Shown: positions 7,295 to 14,775 of the stretch, piece after piece | Layout of the letters: each line of letters begins with the position of its first letter | How positions within the stretch are numbered: position 1 is the first letter of the stretch | Assembly: GCF_030269665.1 (NCBI RefSeq) | Contig: NZ_BSTS01000014.1 | Coordinates: 117,540-181,539 of the forward strand | Reading direction: 5' to 3' | DNA: 64,000 nucleotides | From: Actinomycetospora sp. NBRC 106375 | Lineage (GTDB): Bacteria; Actinomycetota; Actinomycetes; Mycobacteriales; Pseudonocardiaceae | The notes under the pieces: model-generated | Database searches by the model: none | What the model was told of the DNA's origin: nothing | The model's input: only the letters and a program-made list of their open reading frames with translations | Translations under genes and position numbers: made by a program

Positions 7295-8806
7295 ATGCAG
7301 ATCGATCGCGACGTCGCGGTCCCCACCCGCGACGGCTCCACCATCGCCGTCGACGTCTTCCGCCCCGACGGCGACGAGCCCGCCCCGGTGATCGCGTCGA
7401 TCAGCCCCTACGGCAAGGACGTGCACTGGCCGGAGCGCTACCCGCTCTACGAGGTCGTGCCCCACAACGACCACATGGTCTGGGAGACACCGGACCCCGA
7501 GTGGTGGACAGCGCGCGGCTACGCCCTGCTGCGTGCCGACACCCGCGGCACCGGGAAGTCGCCCGGCCGGCTGGACCTCTACGGCCCGCAGGACGCCGAG
7601 GACTTCTACGACGTCGTCGAGTGGGCCGCCGAGCAGCCGTGGAGCACCGGCAAGGTCGCGTCCAGCGGCATCTCCTGGCTGGCGATGATGGGCTGGCGGG
7701 TGGCGGCGCTCCAGCCGCCCCACCTCGCCGCGGTGATCGCGTGGGAGGGCTCCACCGACTTCTACCGCGAGTGCGCCTACCAGGGCGGGCTCTACACCCA
7801 CGGGTTCATGGAGTTCTGGTGGGCACGCCAGATCGAGCCGCAGCGCACCGGTCGGGACGGTGACGACTGGCGTGAGGTGCTCCCGCGGCACCCACTGCTC
7901 GACGACTACCACCGCGCGCGCACCACCGACCTCGACCGCGTCACCGTGCCCGTGCTCTCCGCGGCGAACTGGGGCGCGCTGCACCTGCACCTGCGCGGCA
8001 ACATCGAGGGCTGGCGGCGGGCGGCGTCGGCCGACAAGTGGCTCGTGGTGCACACCGGCACCCACATCGACCCCTACTACGCGGACTGGGCCCTGGAGCT
8101 GCAGCTGCGCTTCCTCGACCGGTACCTCAAGGACCAGCCCGGCCGCATGGACGGCGTCGCGCCGGTCCAGATGGCCGTGCGCCACGGGCGCGACGTCGTG
8201 TGGCGCGAGGCCACGGACTTCCCCCTGCCCGGCACCGCGTGGCGCGAGCTCCACCTGGGCGAGAAGGACCTCGACTGGACCGCGCCGGGCGCGGCCGCCG
8301 AGGTCACCTACCCCGCCACCTTCGACACGGCGCCGGTCGAGGAGACCCTCGAGCTGACCGGCCCGGTCGCCCTGCGGCTCTGGGTCTCGGCCGACGGGGA
8401 CGACCTCGACGTCCTCGCCCGCGTGCAGCACCTCGACGTCGACGGGAACCCGATCCCGGGCGTCGGGCCGCAGGGCGGGCCGGTGCCGATGGCGATGGGC
8501 TGGCTGCGTGCCTCGCACCGCGAGACCGACCCGGAACGCTCCGAGCCGGCCCGCCCGTGGCACCCGCACGACCGCGAGGTCCCGCTGACCCCCGGCGAGC
8601 CCACGCTGCTCGAGGTGGAGATCTGGCCGACCAGCATCACGCTCGCCCCCGGCGAGCGGCTCCGTCTCGAGCTGGTGACCGACGACGGCGACCTCGAGAT
8701 GATGGCCCACGACCACCCGACCCTCCGCCGGCCCGCGACCGGGGCCACGATCCACGTCGGCGGGGAGCACGCCTCGCACCTGCTGGTGCCCGTGGTGCCC
8801 GCCTAG
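7295..8806 (+). CDS. CocE/NonD family hydrolase
   Basis: A 503-residue hydrolase of the X-prolyl dipeptidyl aminopeptidase/cocaine esterase (S15) group. The alpha/beta-hydrolase domain starts at residue 1. ADTRGTGKSPG and the nucleophile elbow SSGISWLAMMG (Ser127) are typical, and a His in the VVHTGTHIDPYY region is the likely base. The C-terminal third (about 330-500) is the jelly-roll domain seen in CocE and PepX. Family members cleave esters, amides or acyl-peptide bonds; the substrate here is unknown. No signal peptide is present. ACGAGGAG (7281-7288) precedes ATG 7295. Control by the divergent TetR regulator is likely. Confidence 0.9.
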   Translation: MQIDRDVAVPTRDGSTIAVDVFRPDGDEPAPVIASISPYGKDVHWPERYPLYEVVPHNDHMVWETPDPEWWTARGYALLRADTRGTGKSPGRLDLYGPQDAEDFYDVVEWAAEQPWSTGKVASSGISWLAMMGWRVAALQPPHLAAVIAWEGSTDFYRECAYQGGLYTHGFMEFWWARQIEPQRTGRDGDDWREVLPRHPLLDDYHRARTTDLDRVTVPVLSAANWGALHLHLRGNIEGWRRAASADKWLVVHTGTHIDPYYADWALELQLRFLDRYLKDQPGRMDGVAPVQMAVRHGRDVVWREATDFPLPGTAWRELHLGEKDLDWTAPGAAAEVTYPATFDTAPVEETLELTGPVALRLWVSADGDDLDVLARVQHLDVDGNPIPGVGPQGGPVPMAMGWLRASHRETDPERSEPARPWHPHDREVPLTPGEPTLLEVEIWPTSITLAPGERLRLELVTDDGDLEMMAHDHPTLRRPATGATIHVGGEHASHLLVPVVPA

Positions 8807-8882
8807 TCGTCTCGCCTGGTGGTCTCGCTCAGTCGTCCTCCGCGCGCCGGCGCTCGCCGGTCCGCAGCGCGAATACGGAGCT

Positions 8883-8927
8883 CCGGGACCTCCAAGACTT
8901 CCGGGACCTCCGGGACCTCCGGGACCT
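8883..8927. repeat. Five tandem 9-bp units (CCGGGACCT)
   Basis: Units at 8883, 8901, 8910 and 8919 are identical; the unit at 8892 is degenerate (CCAAGACTT). They lie in the non-coding gap between the CocE gene and the decayed SDR. No function is evident. Confidence 0.8.
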
Positions 8928-8958
8928 CCAGGGCGGGCTGAATCGGGTCGCGGGTGCG

Positions 8959-9011
8959 GGAGCGAGGGCGTCCTTCGCTGCGTACGACGCAGCGACGGCG
9001 TCCCTCGCTCC
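8959..9011. terminator. Large nested hairpin after the CocE-type hydrolase gene
   Basis: The outer arms GGAGCGAGGG (8959-8968) and CCCTCGCTCC (9002-9011) are perfectly complementary. Inside, CGCTGCGT (8976-8983) and ACGCAGCG (8987-8994) form an 8-bp stem with a 3-nt loop. No T tract follows, so it may be a factor-independent GC hairpin or a remnant of a mobile sequence. Confidence 0.4.
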
Positions 9012-9027
9012 ACCACGTCGCGCCCGC

Positions 9028-9450
9028 TCAGCGCGCCGCGTCACCGCCGTCGACGAGGTGGTAGCTGCCGGTGATGAAGGTGGCGGCGTCGGAGGCCAGG
9101 AAGGCGACGAGGTTCGCCACCTCCTCCGACGTGCCGAGCCGGTTCAGCGCGTGCCCCGCGGCGATCTGCTCGCGCGCCTCCCGATCGAGGTTCGCCTCGA
9201 GCAGGGGGGTCGCGATGAACCCCGGGCCCACGGCGGTGACGCGCACAAGGTCGCCCGCGTGCTCCAGGGCGGCGTTCTTGGTCAGGCCCAGCAGGGCTTC
9301 GTGGCCACGTACGCCGACGACCCGGGAGGTTCACGTCGACGACCGAGCGCCACGCCTCGGTCGGGTACTCCGCGACCGGCAGCGCCGGGCCGCCGATCCC
9401 CGTGTTGTTCACCGCGATCCGCAGCGGGGCCGGCTGCTCGGCGGCCTCAG
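9028..9450 (-). pseudogene. Decayed short-chain dehydrogenase/reductase (SDR) fragment
   Basis: Two reading frames together recall one SDR. The upstream piece (about 9450 down to 9335) encodes LRIAVNNTGIGGPALPVAEY and SVVDVNL, the NNAG region of SDRs. The downstream piece (9246-9028) encodes VRVTAVGPGFIATPLL and the C-terminal TGSYHLVDGG. The N-terminal Rossmann glycine motif is absent, about 30 residues between VDVNL and the catalytic Y-x3-K are missing, and a small deletion after the VATK codons shifts the frame. The YVATK stretch is the expected active-site segment. It cannot make a working enzyme. The frame ends at TGA 9028-9030. Confidence 0.75.
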
Positions 9451-9771
9451 AACAACCATCAGCACACGGCCGATCCCGCCTCCGCCCATGATCCAGATCA
9501 CCGGATCTCCCTCGCCGGGCGCGTCGCGTCGCCCGCCGTCCGCCGACGCGTATGATGGAATCAACGCCCGGATCGCCGTGTTCCCGTCGAGGAGCACGTC
9601 GGGTGCGCCGCGTACCGCGTCATCCCCCATCGGTGACGCCGTCCCAGCGGAGACCGCTCGGACCGTGGCCCGCGATCTCGCCGAGATCGCATGGCAGGCG
9701 AGGTCGACGACACGTTCCCGCCGCGCCGGTCGGAGACCGCGCGACGGAAGGGCACCCCGGAAAGGAAGTCC
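9451..9771. other. Non-coding gap upstream of the helicase gene
   Basis: About 320 bp with no convincing gene. The left part abuts the truncated SDR and shows no SDR similarity. A TATGAT at 9552-9557 resembles a -10 box but has no good -35. A short open frame in phase with the helicase starts at 9691, but the ribosome site favours 9772. Confidence 0.5.
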
Positions 9772-11889
9772 ATGGCTCGACGAGGCAGGCCCCAGAACAG
9801 GGACCGCCACGGCAGCACCACCAGGGGCGGACGCAACCGCCGGCGCGAGGACGTCATGTCCGTGCTCACGCAGGCCGTGCGGGAGCTGCGAACCGCCCTC
9901 GAGCGCGGACGGGTGACCCCGTCCACGCGCACGAAGTTCCAGGCCGTCGCCCTGATGCTGCGCGACGAGCGCGCCCGGGTCCGCGCGCGCACCGACCTCG
10001 GCGACAACCGCCGGACCGACCGGCTCGAGCGCCTCGACGAGATCGCGACGTCACTGGCGAAGATCGCCGTCCGCGACCAGGCGCTGCTCGCGCTCCTCGG
10101 CGAGGACGCCGTCGTCTCCGACCAGGCCCGCTCCCTCGAGCGCGAGATGCTGCGCCGCGCCGGTATCGAGACCGCGCCCGACGAGGAGCCGCCGGCCGAG
10201 GAGCCGACCACGGCCCCGACCAAGCCGGGCGTCGTGCCGCAGTCGGTCGTCTCCCGCCAGATGGCCAACCCCTTCCTCGCCCCCGACTTCTCGGCCGCGC
10301 GCCCGAGCGCCGCGCGCCCCACCCCGCTGAGCGGCTGGGAGCTGCTCGACCCGTTGCTGCGCTCGTTCGAGCGCGCCGGCGACGGCGTCTCGGCCTGCAT
10401 GGACCTGCCCGCGCCCGGGTCGCGCCAGGCTCCCGGTGGACGCGAGCTCATGCCGCACCAGGCCCGCGTCGTCGCGGCCGTCGCGGCGGGGCACCGCACA
10501 TTCCTGCTCGCCGACGAGCCGGGGCTGGGCAAGACCGCCCAGGCGCTGCTCGCGGCCGAGGCGGCGAAGGCCTACCCGCTGCTCGTCGTCGTGCCGAACG
10601 TCGTCAAGACGAACTGGGTCCGCGAGGCCGGCCTGTGGTCGCCGCGGCGCGAGGCGACCGCGATCCAGGGCAACGGCGACTCGGTCAACGGCTTCGCCGA
10701 CATCGTCGTGGTCAACTACGAGGTGCTCGACCGGCACGCCGGGTGGCTCGGCGACTTCGGCTTCCGCGGCATGGTCGTCGACGAGGCGCACTTCATCAAG
10801 AACAAGAGCTCGCAGCGCTCGCAGCACGTCCTGTCGCTGGCCGAGCGCATCCGCTCGTTCGCGAGGACGCCGCTGCTCATGGCGCTCACCGGCACCCCGT
10901 TGATCAACGACATCGAGGACTTCCTCGCCATCTGGGAGTTCCTCGGCTGGATCGACGAGAAGAAGCCGCTCCCCGACCTCATGGACGCCCTGTCCGACAC
11001 CGGCCTCACACCCGCCGACCGGGGCTTCGCCGCGGCCGCGCGCCAGGCGGTGATCGACCGCGGCATCGTCCGGCGCCGCAAGGTCGACGTCGCCGCCGAC
11101 ATCCCCGAGCGCCGCGTCGCCGACCTGCCCGTCGAGCTGGACGGCCCCACCGGACGCTCGATCCGGGCGGCCGAGCGCGACCTCGCCCGCCGGATGGTGG
11201 CGCGCTACGAGGACGCCGTGGCCGCGCGCGGCGCGGGCCCCGTCGAGGGGATCGACCACGACCTCGTCGCCAAGGTGGCGACGTGGGAGCAGAAGGACGC
11301 GGCCGGCTCGTCGAGCGGCGACAACGTGTTCAGCATGATGCGCCGCATCGGGCAGGCGAAGGCGTCGCTCGCCGCCGACTACGCCGCCCAGCTCGCCCGC
11401 AGCGCGGGCAAGGTGGTGTTCTTCGCCAAGCACGTCGACGTCATGGACGCCGCGGAGGAGACGTTCGCCCAGCAGGGCGTGCGGTTCTCCTCCATCCGGG
11501 GCGACCAGACGCCGAGCGTGCGACAGCGCAACATCGACGCCTTCGTCGAGGACCCCGACGTCGCGATCGCAGTCTGCTCGCTGACCGCGGCCGGGGTCGG
11601 CATCAACCTGCAGGTCGCCTCGAACATCGTGCTGGCGGAGCTGCCGTGGACCGCCGCGGAGCAGACGCAGGCGATCGACCGCAGCCACCGCATCGGGCAG
11701 TCGGAGCCGGTCACCGCGTGGCGCATGATCGCTGCACAGACGATCGACGCCCGGATCGCGACGCTGATCGACGACAAGGCGGGCCTGGCCGCGGTGGCGC
11801 TCGACGGGTCCGACGAGGAGATCGGGTCGTCGGCCGACATGCAGCACGCCGCGCTCGTCGCGCTGCTGACGGACGCTTTGTCCTCCTGA
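9772..11889 (+). CDS. SNF2-family DEAD/DEAH-box helicase (SMARCAL1/HepA-like ATPase)
   Basis: A 705-residue superfamily 2 ATPase. A basic, helical N-terminal region (about 1-160) and a Pro-rich linker precede the motor. Motif I DEPGLGKTAQ is at about residue 250, motif II DEAH at about 337, and LTGTPL (motif III) follows. The second RecA-like domain includes VVFFAKHVDVMDAAEETF and ends with motif VI DRSHRIGQ at about 639. Such enzymes translocate on duplex DNA, remodelling protein-DNA complexes or annealing forks. No nuclease or other effector domain is fused and no restriction or defence partner is adjacent. Start ATG 9772 follows GGAAAGGAAG. A small unknown gene lies 60 bp downstream. Confidence 0.9.
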   Translation: MARRGRPQNRDRHGSTTRGGRNRRREDVMSVLTQAVRELRTALERGRVTPSTRTKFQAVALMLRDERARVRARTDLGDNRRTDRLERLDEIATSLAKIAVRDQALLALLGEDAVVSDQARSLEREMLRRAGIETAPDEEPPAEEPTTAPTKPGVVPQSVVSRQMANPFLAPDFSAARPSAARPTPLSGWELLDPLLRSFERAGDGVSACMDLPAPGSRQAPGGRELMPHQARVVAAVAAGHRTFLLADEPGLGKTAQALLAAEAAKAYPLLVVVPNVVKTNWVREAGLWSPRREATAIQGNGDSVNGFADIVVVNYEVLDRHAGWLGDFGFRGMVVDEAHFIKNKSSQRSQHVLSLAERIRSFARTPLLMALTGTPLINDIEDFLAIWEFLGWIDEKKPLPDLMDALSDTGLTPADRGFAAAARQAVIDRGIVRRRKVDVAADIPERRVADLPVELDGPTGRSIRAAERDLARRMVARYEDAVAARGAGPVEGIDHDLVAKVATWEQKDAAGSSSGDNVFSMMRRIGQAKASLAADYAAQLARSAGKVVFFAKHVDVMDAAEETFAQQGVRFSSIRGDQTPSVRQRNIDAFVEDPDVAIAVCSLTAAGVGINLQVASNIVLAELPWTAAEQTQAIDRSHRIGQSEPVTAWRMIAAQTIDARIATLIDDKAGLAAVALDGSDEEIGSSADMQHAALVALLTDALSS

Positions 11890-11949
11890 GAGCCCCGTGG
11901 GCTGCGCCACACGAACGAGGAGTACGTTCCGCGCACAACAGTCCACCGA

Positions 11950-12171
11950 ATGGTCGAGTACGAGGCCCGGCCGAGACGCGGCGAGGAGTTCCCCGTGCCC
12001 GAGACCGAGCGGCCCGTCGTCGCGCCCGACGAGCTCGAGACGCCCCCGGTCGGCATCCCGAGCCTCTCGGACTGGCTGCGCACCCAGAACGTCGTCGACC
12101 TCGCGGACCTCGCGCGGGACGCGCGCCTCAGCCGGGGGTCCTTCGGTCGGCGCCTCCGCGACCACCCGTAG
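11950..12171 (+). CDS. Small hypothetical protein
   Basis: A 73-residue protein with an acidic Pro/Glu-rich N-terminal half and a helical C-terminal half (SLSDWLRTQNVVDLADLARD ... RGSFGRRLRDHP). The tail has the look of a short helix-turn-helix or protein-binding segment, but I cannot name a family. It lies 60 bp after the helicase stop on the same strand and could be cotranscribed. No strong ribosome site is visible; CGAGGAG at 11924-11930 is rather distant. Moderate confidence that it is a real gene. Confidence 0.5.
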   Translation: MVEYEARPRRGEEFPVPETERPVVAPDELETPPVGIPSLSDWLRTQNVVDLADLARDARLSRGSFGRRLRDHP

Positions 12172-12261
12172 ACGCCACCGGCCGGGGGCTCCGGGTCGCG
12201 GGGTCGTCGCTCGTGCGCCACCTCTGGCGTCCCGTGGACTTCGCTCCGTATGGTCTCCGTC

Positions 12262-12279
12262 ACATCGAGTGTCCGATGT
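12262..12279. promoter_or_regulatory. Operator-like inverted repeat ACATCG-N6-CGATGT
   Basis: Perfect 6-bp arms lie just after a TATGGT -10-like box (12249-12254) and 28 bp before the transporter start. The position would suit a repressor blocking transcription of the transporter gene. Confidence 0.4.
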
Positions 12280-12307
12280 CCGCCTCGCGGGGGGCCGGAG
12301 GTTCCAG

Positions 12308-13633
12308 ATGGATGGTGCGCCCAGCACACGCCCAGAGCCGACCGCCGCGGAGACCCGCCGGGTCGCCGCCGCGACGCTGATCGGCACGTCGATCGAGTGG
12401 TTCGACTTCTTCGTCTACGGCGCCGCGGCCGCCCTGGTGTTCGGGAAGCTGTTCTTCCCGTCGGCCAATCCGCTCACCGGCACGCTGCTCGCGCTGGCGA
12501 CCTTCGGCGTCGGGTTCGTCGCCCGCCCGTTCGGTGGCGTGATCTTCGCGCACTTCGGTGACCGGATCGGCCGCAAGTCGATGCTCGTGCTCTCGGTCGT
12601 GATGATGGGCGGCGGCACGTTCCTCGTCGGGCTGCTGCCGACCTACCAGACGATCGGGATCCTCGCGCCGATCCTGCTCGTGGTGCTGCGGATCGTGCAG
12701 GGCATCGGTCTCGGCGGCGAATGGGGCGCCGCCGCGACCATGGCGGTCGAGTACGCGCCACCGCAGCGTCGCGGCTTCTTCGGGAGCTTCCCGCAGACCG
12801 GCGTGCCGGCCGGGATGCTCGTCGCGAACCTCTCGCTGCTCGTCATCTCCGCGGTCGTCTCGAACGAGGCGTTCCTCGCCTGGGGCTGGCGGATACCGTT
12901 CCTGGCCTCGATCGTGCTCGTCGTCGTCGGCGTCGTGATCCGCCTGCGGGTGGCCGAGTCGCCGGTCTTCGAGCAGGCGCGGAACGCCGGGAAGATCGAG
13001 CGACAGCCCGTGGTCGCGGTGCTGCGCCGCCAGCCGCTGAACGTCCTGCGCGCGGCCGGCCTGCGGTTCGCCGAGAACAGCACCTTCTACATCCACACCA
13101 CGTTCGTCCTGACCTACGGCACCGTCGTGCTCGGCATGGCGCGCGGCGACCTCCTGCTCGCGGTGATCGTCTCGTCGGCCGTCGGGCTGGCGAGCATCCC
13201 GCTCTACGGCTGGGCCGCGGACCGTTTCGGACGGCGTCCGGTGGTGCTCTGGGGCTCGCTGGTGCTGCTCGCCATGAGCTGGCCGTACTTCTGGGCCCTG
13301 GACACGCGGTCGGTCCCGCTGATCGTGCTGGCCACCGTGATCGCCGTGAACGTCGGCAACTCGGCGGTCTACGCCCCGCAGCCGGCGTGGTTCTCCGAGC
13401 TGTTCGAGCCGGAGGTCCGCTACAGCGGCGCGTCGATCGGCGCGCAGGGGGCGAGCGTGTTCGCCGGCGGCCTGGCCCCCGTCATCGCCACCGCACTGCT
13501 CGACGCCACCGGCGGCTGGGGCTGGATCGCGGTCTACATGTCGGCGATGGTGCTGATCACGGTCGTGGCCGCGCTGTTCTCGCCCGACCCGTACAAGGCC
13601 ACGACGCGCGAGCCCGAGGCCGTCGCCGCGTGA
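12308..13633 (+). CDS. MFS transporter, metabolite:H+ symporter (MHS/ShiA-like) family
   Basis: A 441-residue inner-membrane protein with about 12 transmembrane helices. TLIGTSIEWFDFFVYG at the first helix and GDRIGRKSMLVLSVVMMG after helix 2 are the signature of the metabolite:H+ symporter subfamily (shikimate, alpha-ketoglutarate, proline/betaine and dicarboxylate transporters). LRIVQGIGLGGEWGAAATM is also typical. It imports a small organic acid or amino-acid-like compound with protons; the substrate is not predictable. GGAGG at 12298-12302 precedes ATG 12308. A possible operator lies upstream at 12262-12279. The gene ends 46 bp from the convergent esterase. Confidence 0.9.
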   Translation: MDGAPSTRPEPTAAETRRVAAATLIGTSIEWFDFFVYGAAAALVFGKLFFPSANPLTGTLLALATFGVGFVARPFGGVIFAHFGDRIGRKSMLVLSVVMMGGGTFLVGLLPTYQTIGILAPILLVVLRIVQGIGLGGEWGAAATMAVEYAPPQRRGFFGSFPQTGVPAGMLVANLSLLVISAVVSNEAFLAWGWRIPFLASIVLVVVGVVIRLRVAESPVFEQARNAGKIERQPVVAVLRRQPLNVLRAAGLRFAENSTFYIHTTFVLTYGTVVLGMARGDLLLAVIVSSAVGLASIPLYGWAADRFGRRPVVLWGSLVLLAMSWPYFWALDTRSVPLIVLATVIAVNVGNSAVYAPQPAWFSELFEPEVRYSGASIGAQGASVFAGGLAPVIATALLDATGGWGWIAVYMSAMVLITVVAALFSPDPYKATTREPEAVAA

Positions 13634-13679
13634 GTCCGGTCGCGCGTCGGGCGGGGGTCGGTCATGAGTCCGTCGTGGC

Positions 13680-14645
13680 TCAGTCGTGGACGGCGAGGGC
13701 CGCACTCAGGAAGGCCCCGCCCTCGGCGACCGCCGCACGGGTGGCCGGGATGCCCTCCAGCGGGCGCAGCGACGCGAAGTCGTGGACCGTGCCCGCATAG
13801 CGCGACGCGGAGGCCGCGACGCCGGCGGCACGCAGACGGTCCGCATACCGCTCCCCTTCGTCGCGCAGCACGTCCGCCTCGGCGGTGATCACGAGTGACG
13901 GCGGCATCGACGCAAGGTCGGTCGTGGTGGCGCGCGCGGGGACCGCCGAGGGCGCGGCGCGATCCGTCGGGTCGGGGACGTACTGGCTCCAGTACCAGAG
14001 CGCCTCCCGACGGGTGAGCAGATAGTCGTCGCCGAGCTCGCGGTGGGACGCCGCGTCGCACCGGTCGTCGACGAACGGGTAATAGAGCAGCTGGGCACGC
14101 AGGCGCGGGCCCCCGCGACGCGCGGTCACGACGGCGAGGGCCGTGGCGATCGTCGCGCCCGCGCAGTCGCCCGCGACGGCGACCCGCCGCCCGTCGACGC
14201 CCAGCTCCTCGGCGTGCTCCACCACCCACGCGAGGAGCGCGGACGTCTCCTCCACCGCGACCGGATAGCGCGCCTCGGGTGTGCGGGTGTACTCGGGGAC
14301 GACGAGAGCGGCACCGGACGCGGCCGCGAGGTCCCGGATCAGCCGCGCGTGGGTGTGGGCATCACCGAGCATCCACCGCCCGCCGTGGAGGTAGACGACC
14401 ACCGGGGGAGCCGCCGGCCCGGCCGGGGCGCGGACCGTCCAGAAGCCGACCAGCCCCGACGGACCCACCGGCGCGACGCCGAACCGGGCCGCATCGTCCA
14501 TCGCGTAACCCTGGGACTCCGACAGGGCGAGCCGGCCGTCGTCCGGGCCCAGGTCGTGCAGGTGCGGCGGACCGGCCGAGGAGCGCACGAGCCGCGCCAC
14601 GACCGGGTCGAGCTCCGGCCACCGACCGGCCTCCTCGGATCCCAT
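13680..14645 (-). CDS. Alpha/beta hydrolase (HSL type) with Cys in place of the nucleophile Ser
   Basis: A 321-residue member of alpha/beta-hydrolase fold-3. The oxyanion motif HGGRW is at 87-91; the likely acid Asp258 (AEADVLRDEGE) and base His288 (TVHDF) are present. At the nucleophile elbow the usual GDSAGG reads GDCAGA, so residue 161 is Cys (TGC, complement of 14163-14165). A Cys nucleophile is found in dienelactone hydrolases but is unusual in this family, so it may have altered or lost esterase activity. It closely resembles the 18636 gene product, which keeps Ser. GGAGAGGGGA lies upstream of ATG 14645. It is divergent from the LAL regulator gene, its probable controller. Confidence 0.87.
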   Translation of the reverse strand: MGSEEAGRWPELDPVVARLVRSSAGPPHLHDLGPDDGRLALSESQGYAMDDAARFGVAPVGPSGLVGFWTVRAPAGPAAPPVVVYLHGGRWMLGDAHTHARLIRDLAAASGAALVVPEYTRTPEARYPVAVEETSALLAWVVEHAEELGVDGRRVAVAGDCAGATIATALAVVTARRGGPRLRAQLLYYPFVDDRCDAASHRELGDDYLLTRREALWYWSQYVPDPTDRAAPSAVPARATTTDLASMPPSLVITAEADVLRDEGERYADRLRAAGVAASASRYAGTVHDFASLRPLEGIPATRAAVAEGGAFLSAALAVHD

Positions 14646-14709
14646 TCGTCCCGTCCCCTCTCCGCGATCAGCGTAGGGCGCCCGTATGACGCGCTTCCAT
14701 GGTCGGACG

Positions 14710-14739
14710 GTGTCGCGGAACACCCCGGTTGGGCGACAC
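14710..14739. promoter_or_regulatory. Inverted repeat GTGTCGC-N16-GCGACAC upstream of the LAL regulator
   Basis: Perfect 7-bp arms in the 130-bp divergent gap between the Cys-type esterase and the LuxR-family gene. It may be a regulator binding site. Confidence 0.35.
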
Positions 14740-14775
14740 TGGGAGGCCGAACCGTGCGGCGCCCGAGGAGGACCC

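Noticed and set aside
8829..9044. Short minus-strand frame with Arg/Ser repeats
   Set aside because: The repeats come from the 9-bp DNA repeat and hairpin; no translation signal or conservation evident.
9691..9771. Upstream ATG for the helicase giving 27 more residues
   Set aside because: The ATG at 9772 has a GGAAAGGAAG ribosome site and the extra residues are low complexity.
9772..12171. Helicase plus small gene as a defence island
   Set aside because: No nuclease, methylase, toxin or other defence partner is adjacent. A lone SNF2 ATPase is common housekeeping or repair equipment.
10051..12387. Long minus-strand frame opposite the helicase
   Set aside because: Low-complexity Arg/Gly/Asp/Val translation with no family features; the plus strand encodes all SNF2 motifs.
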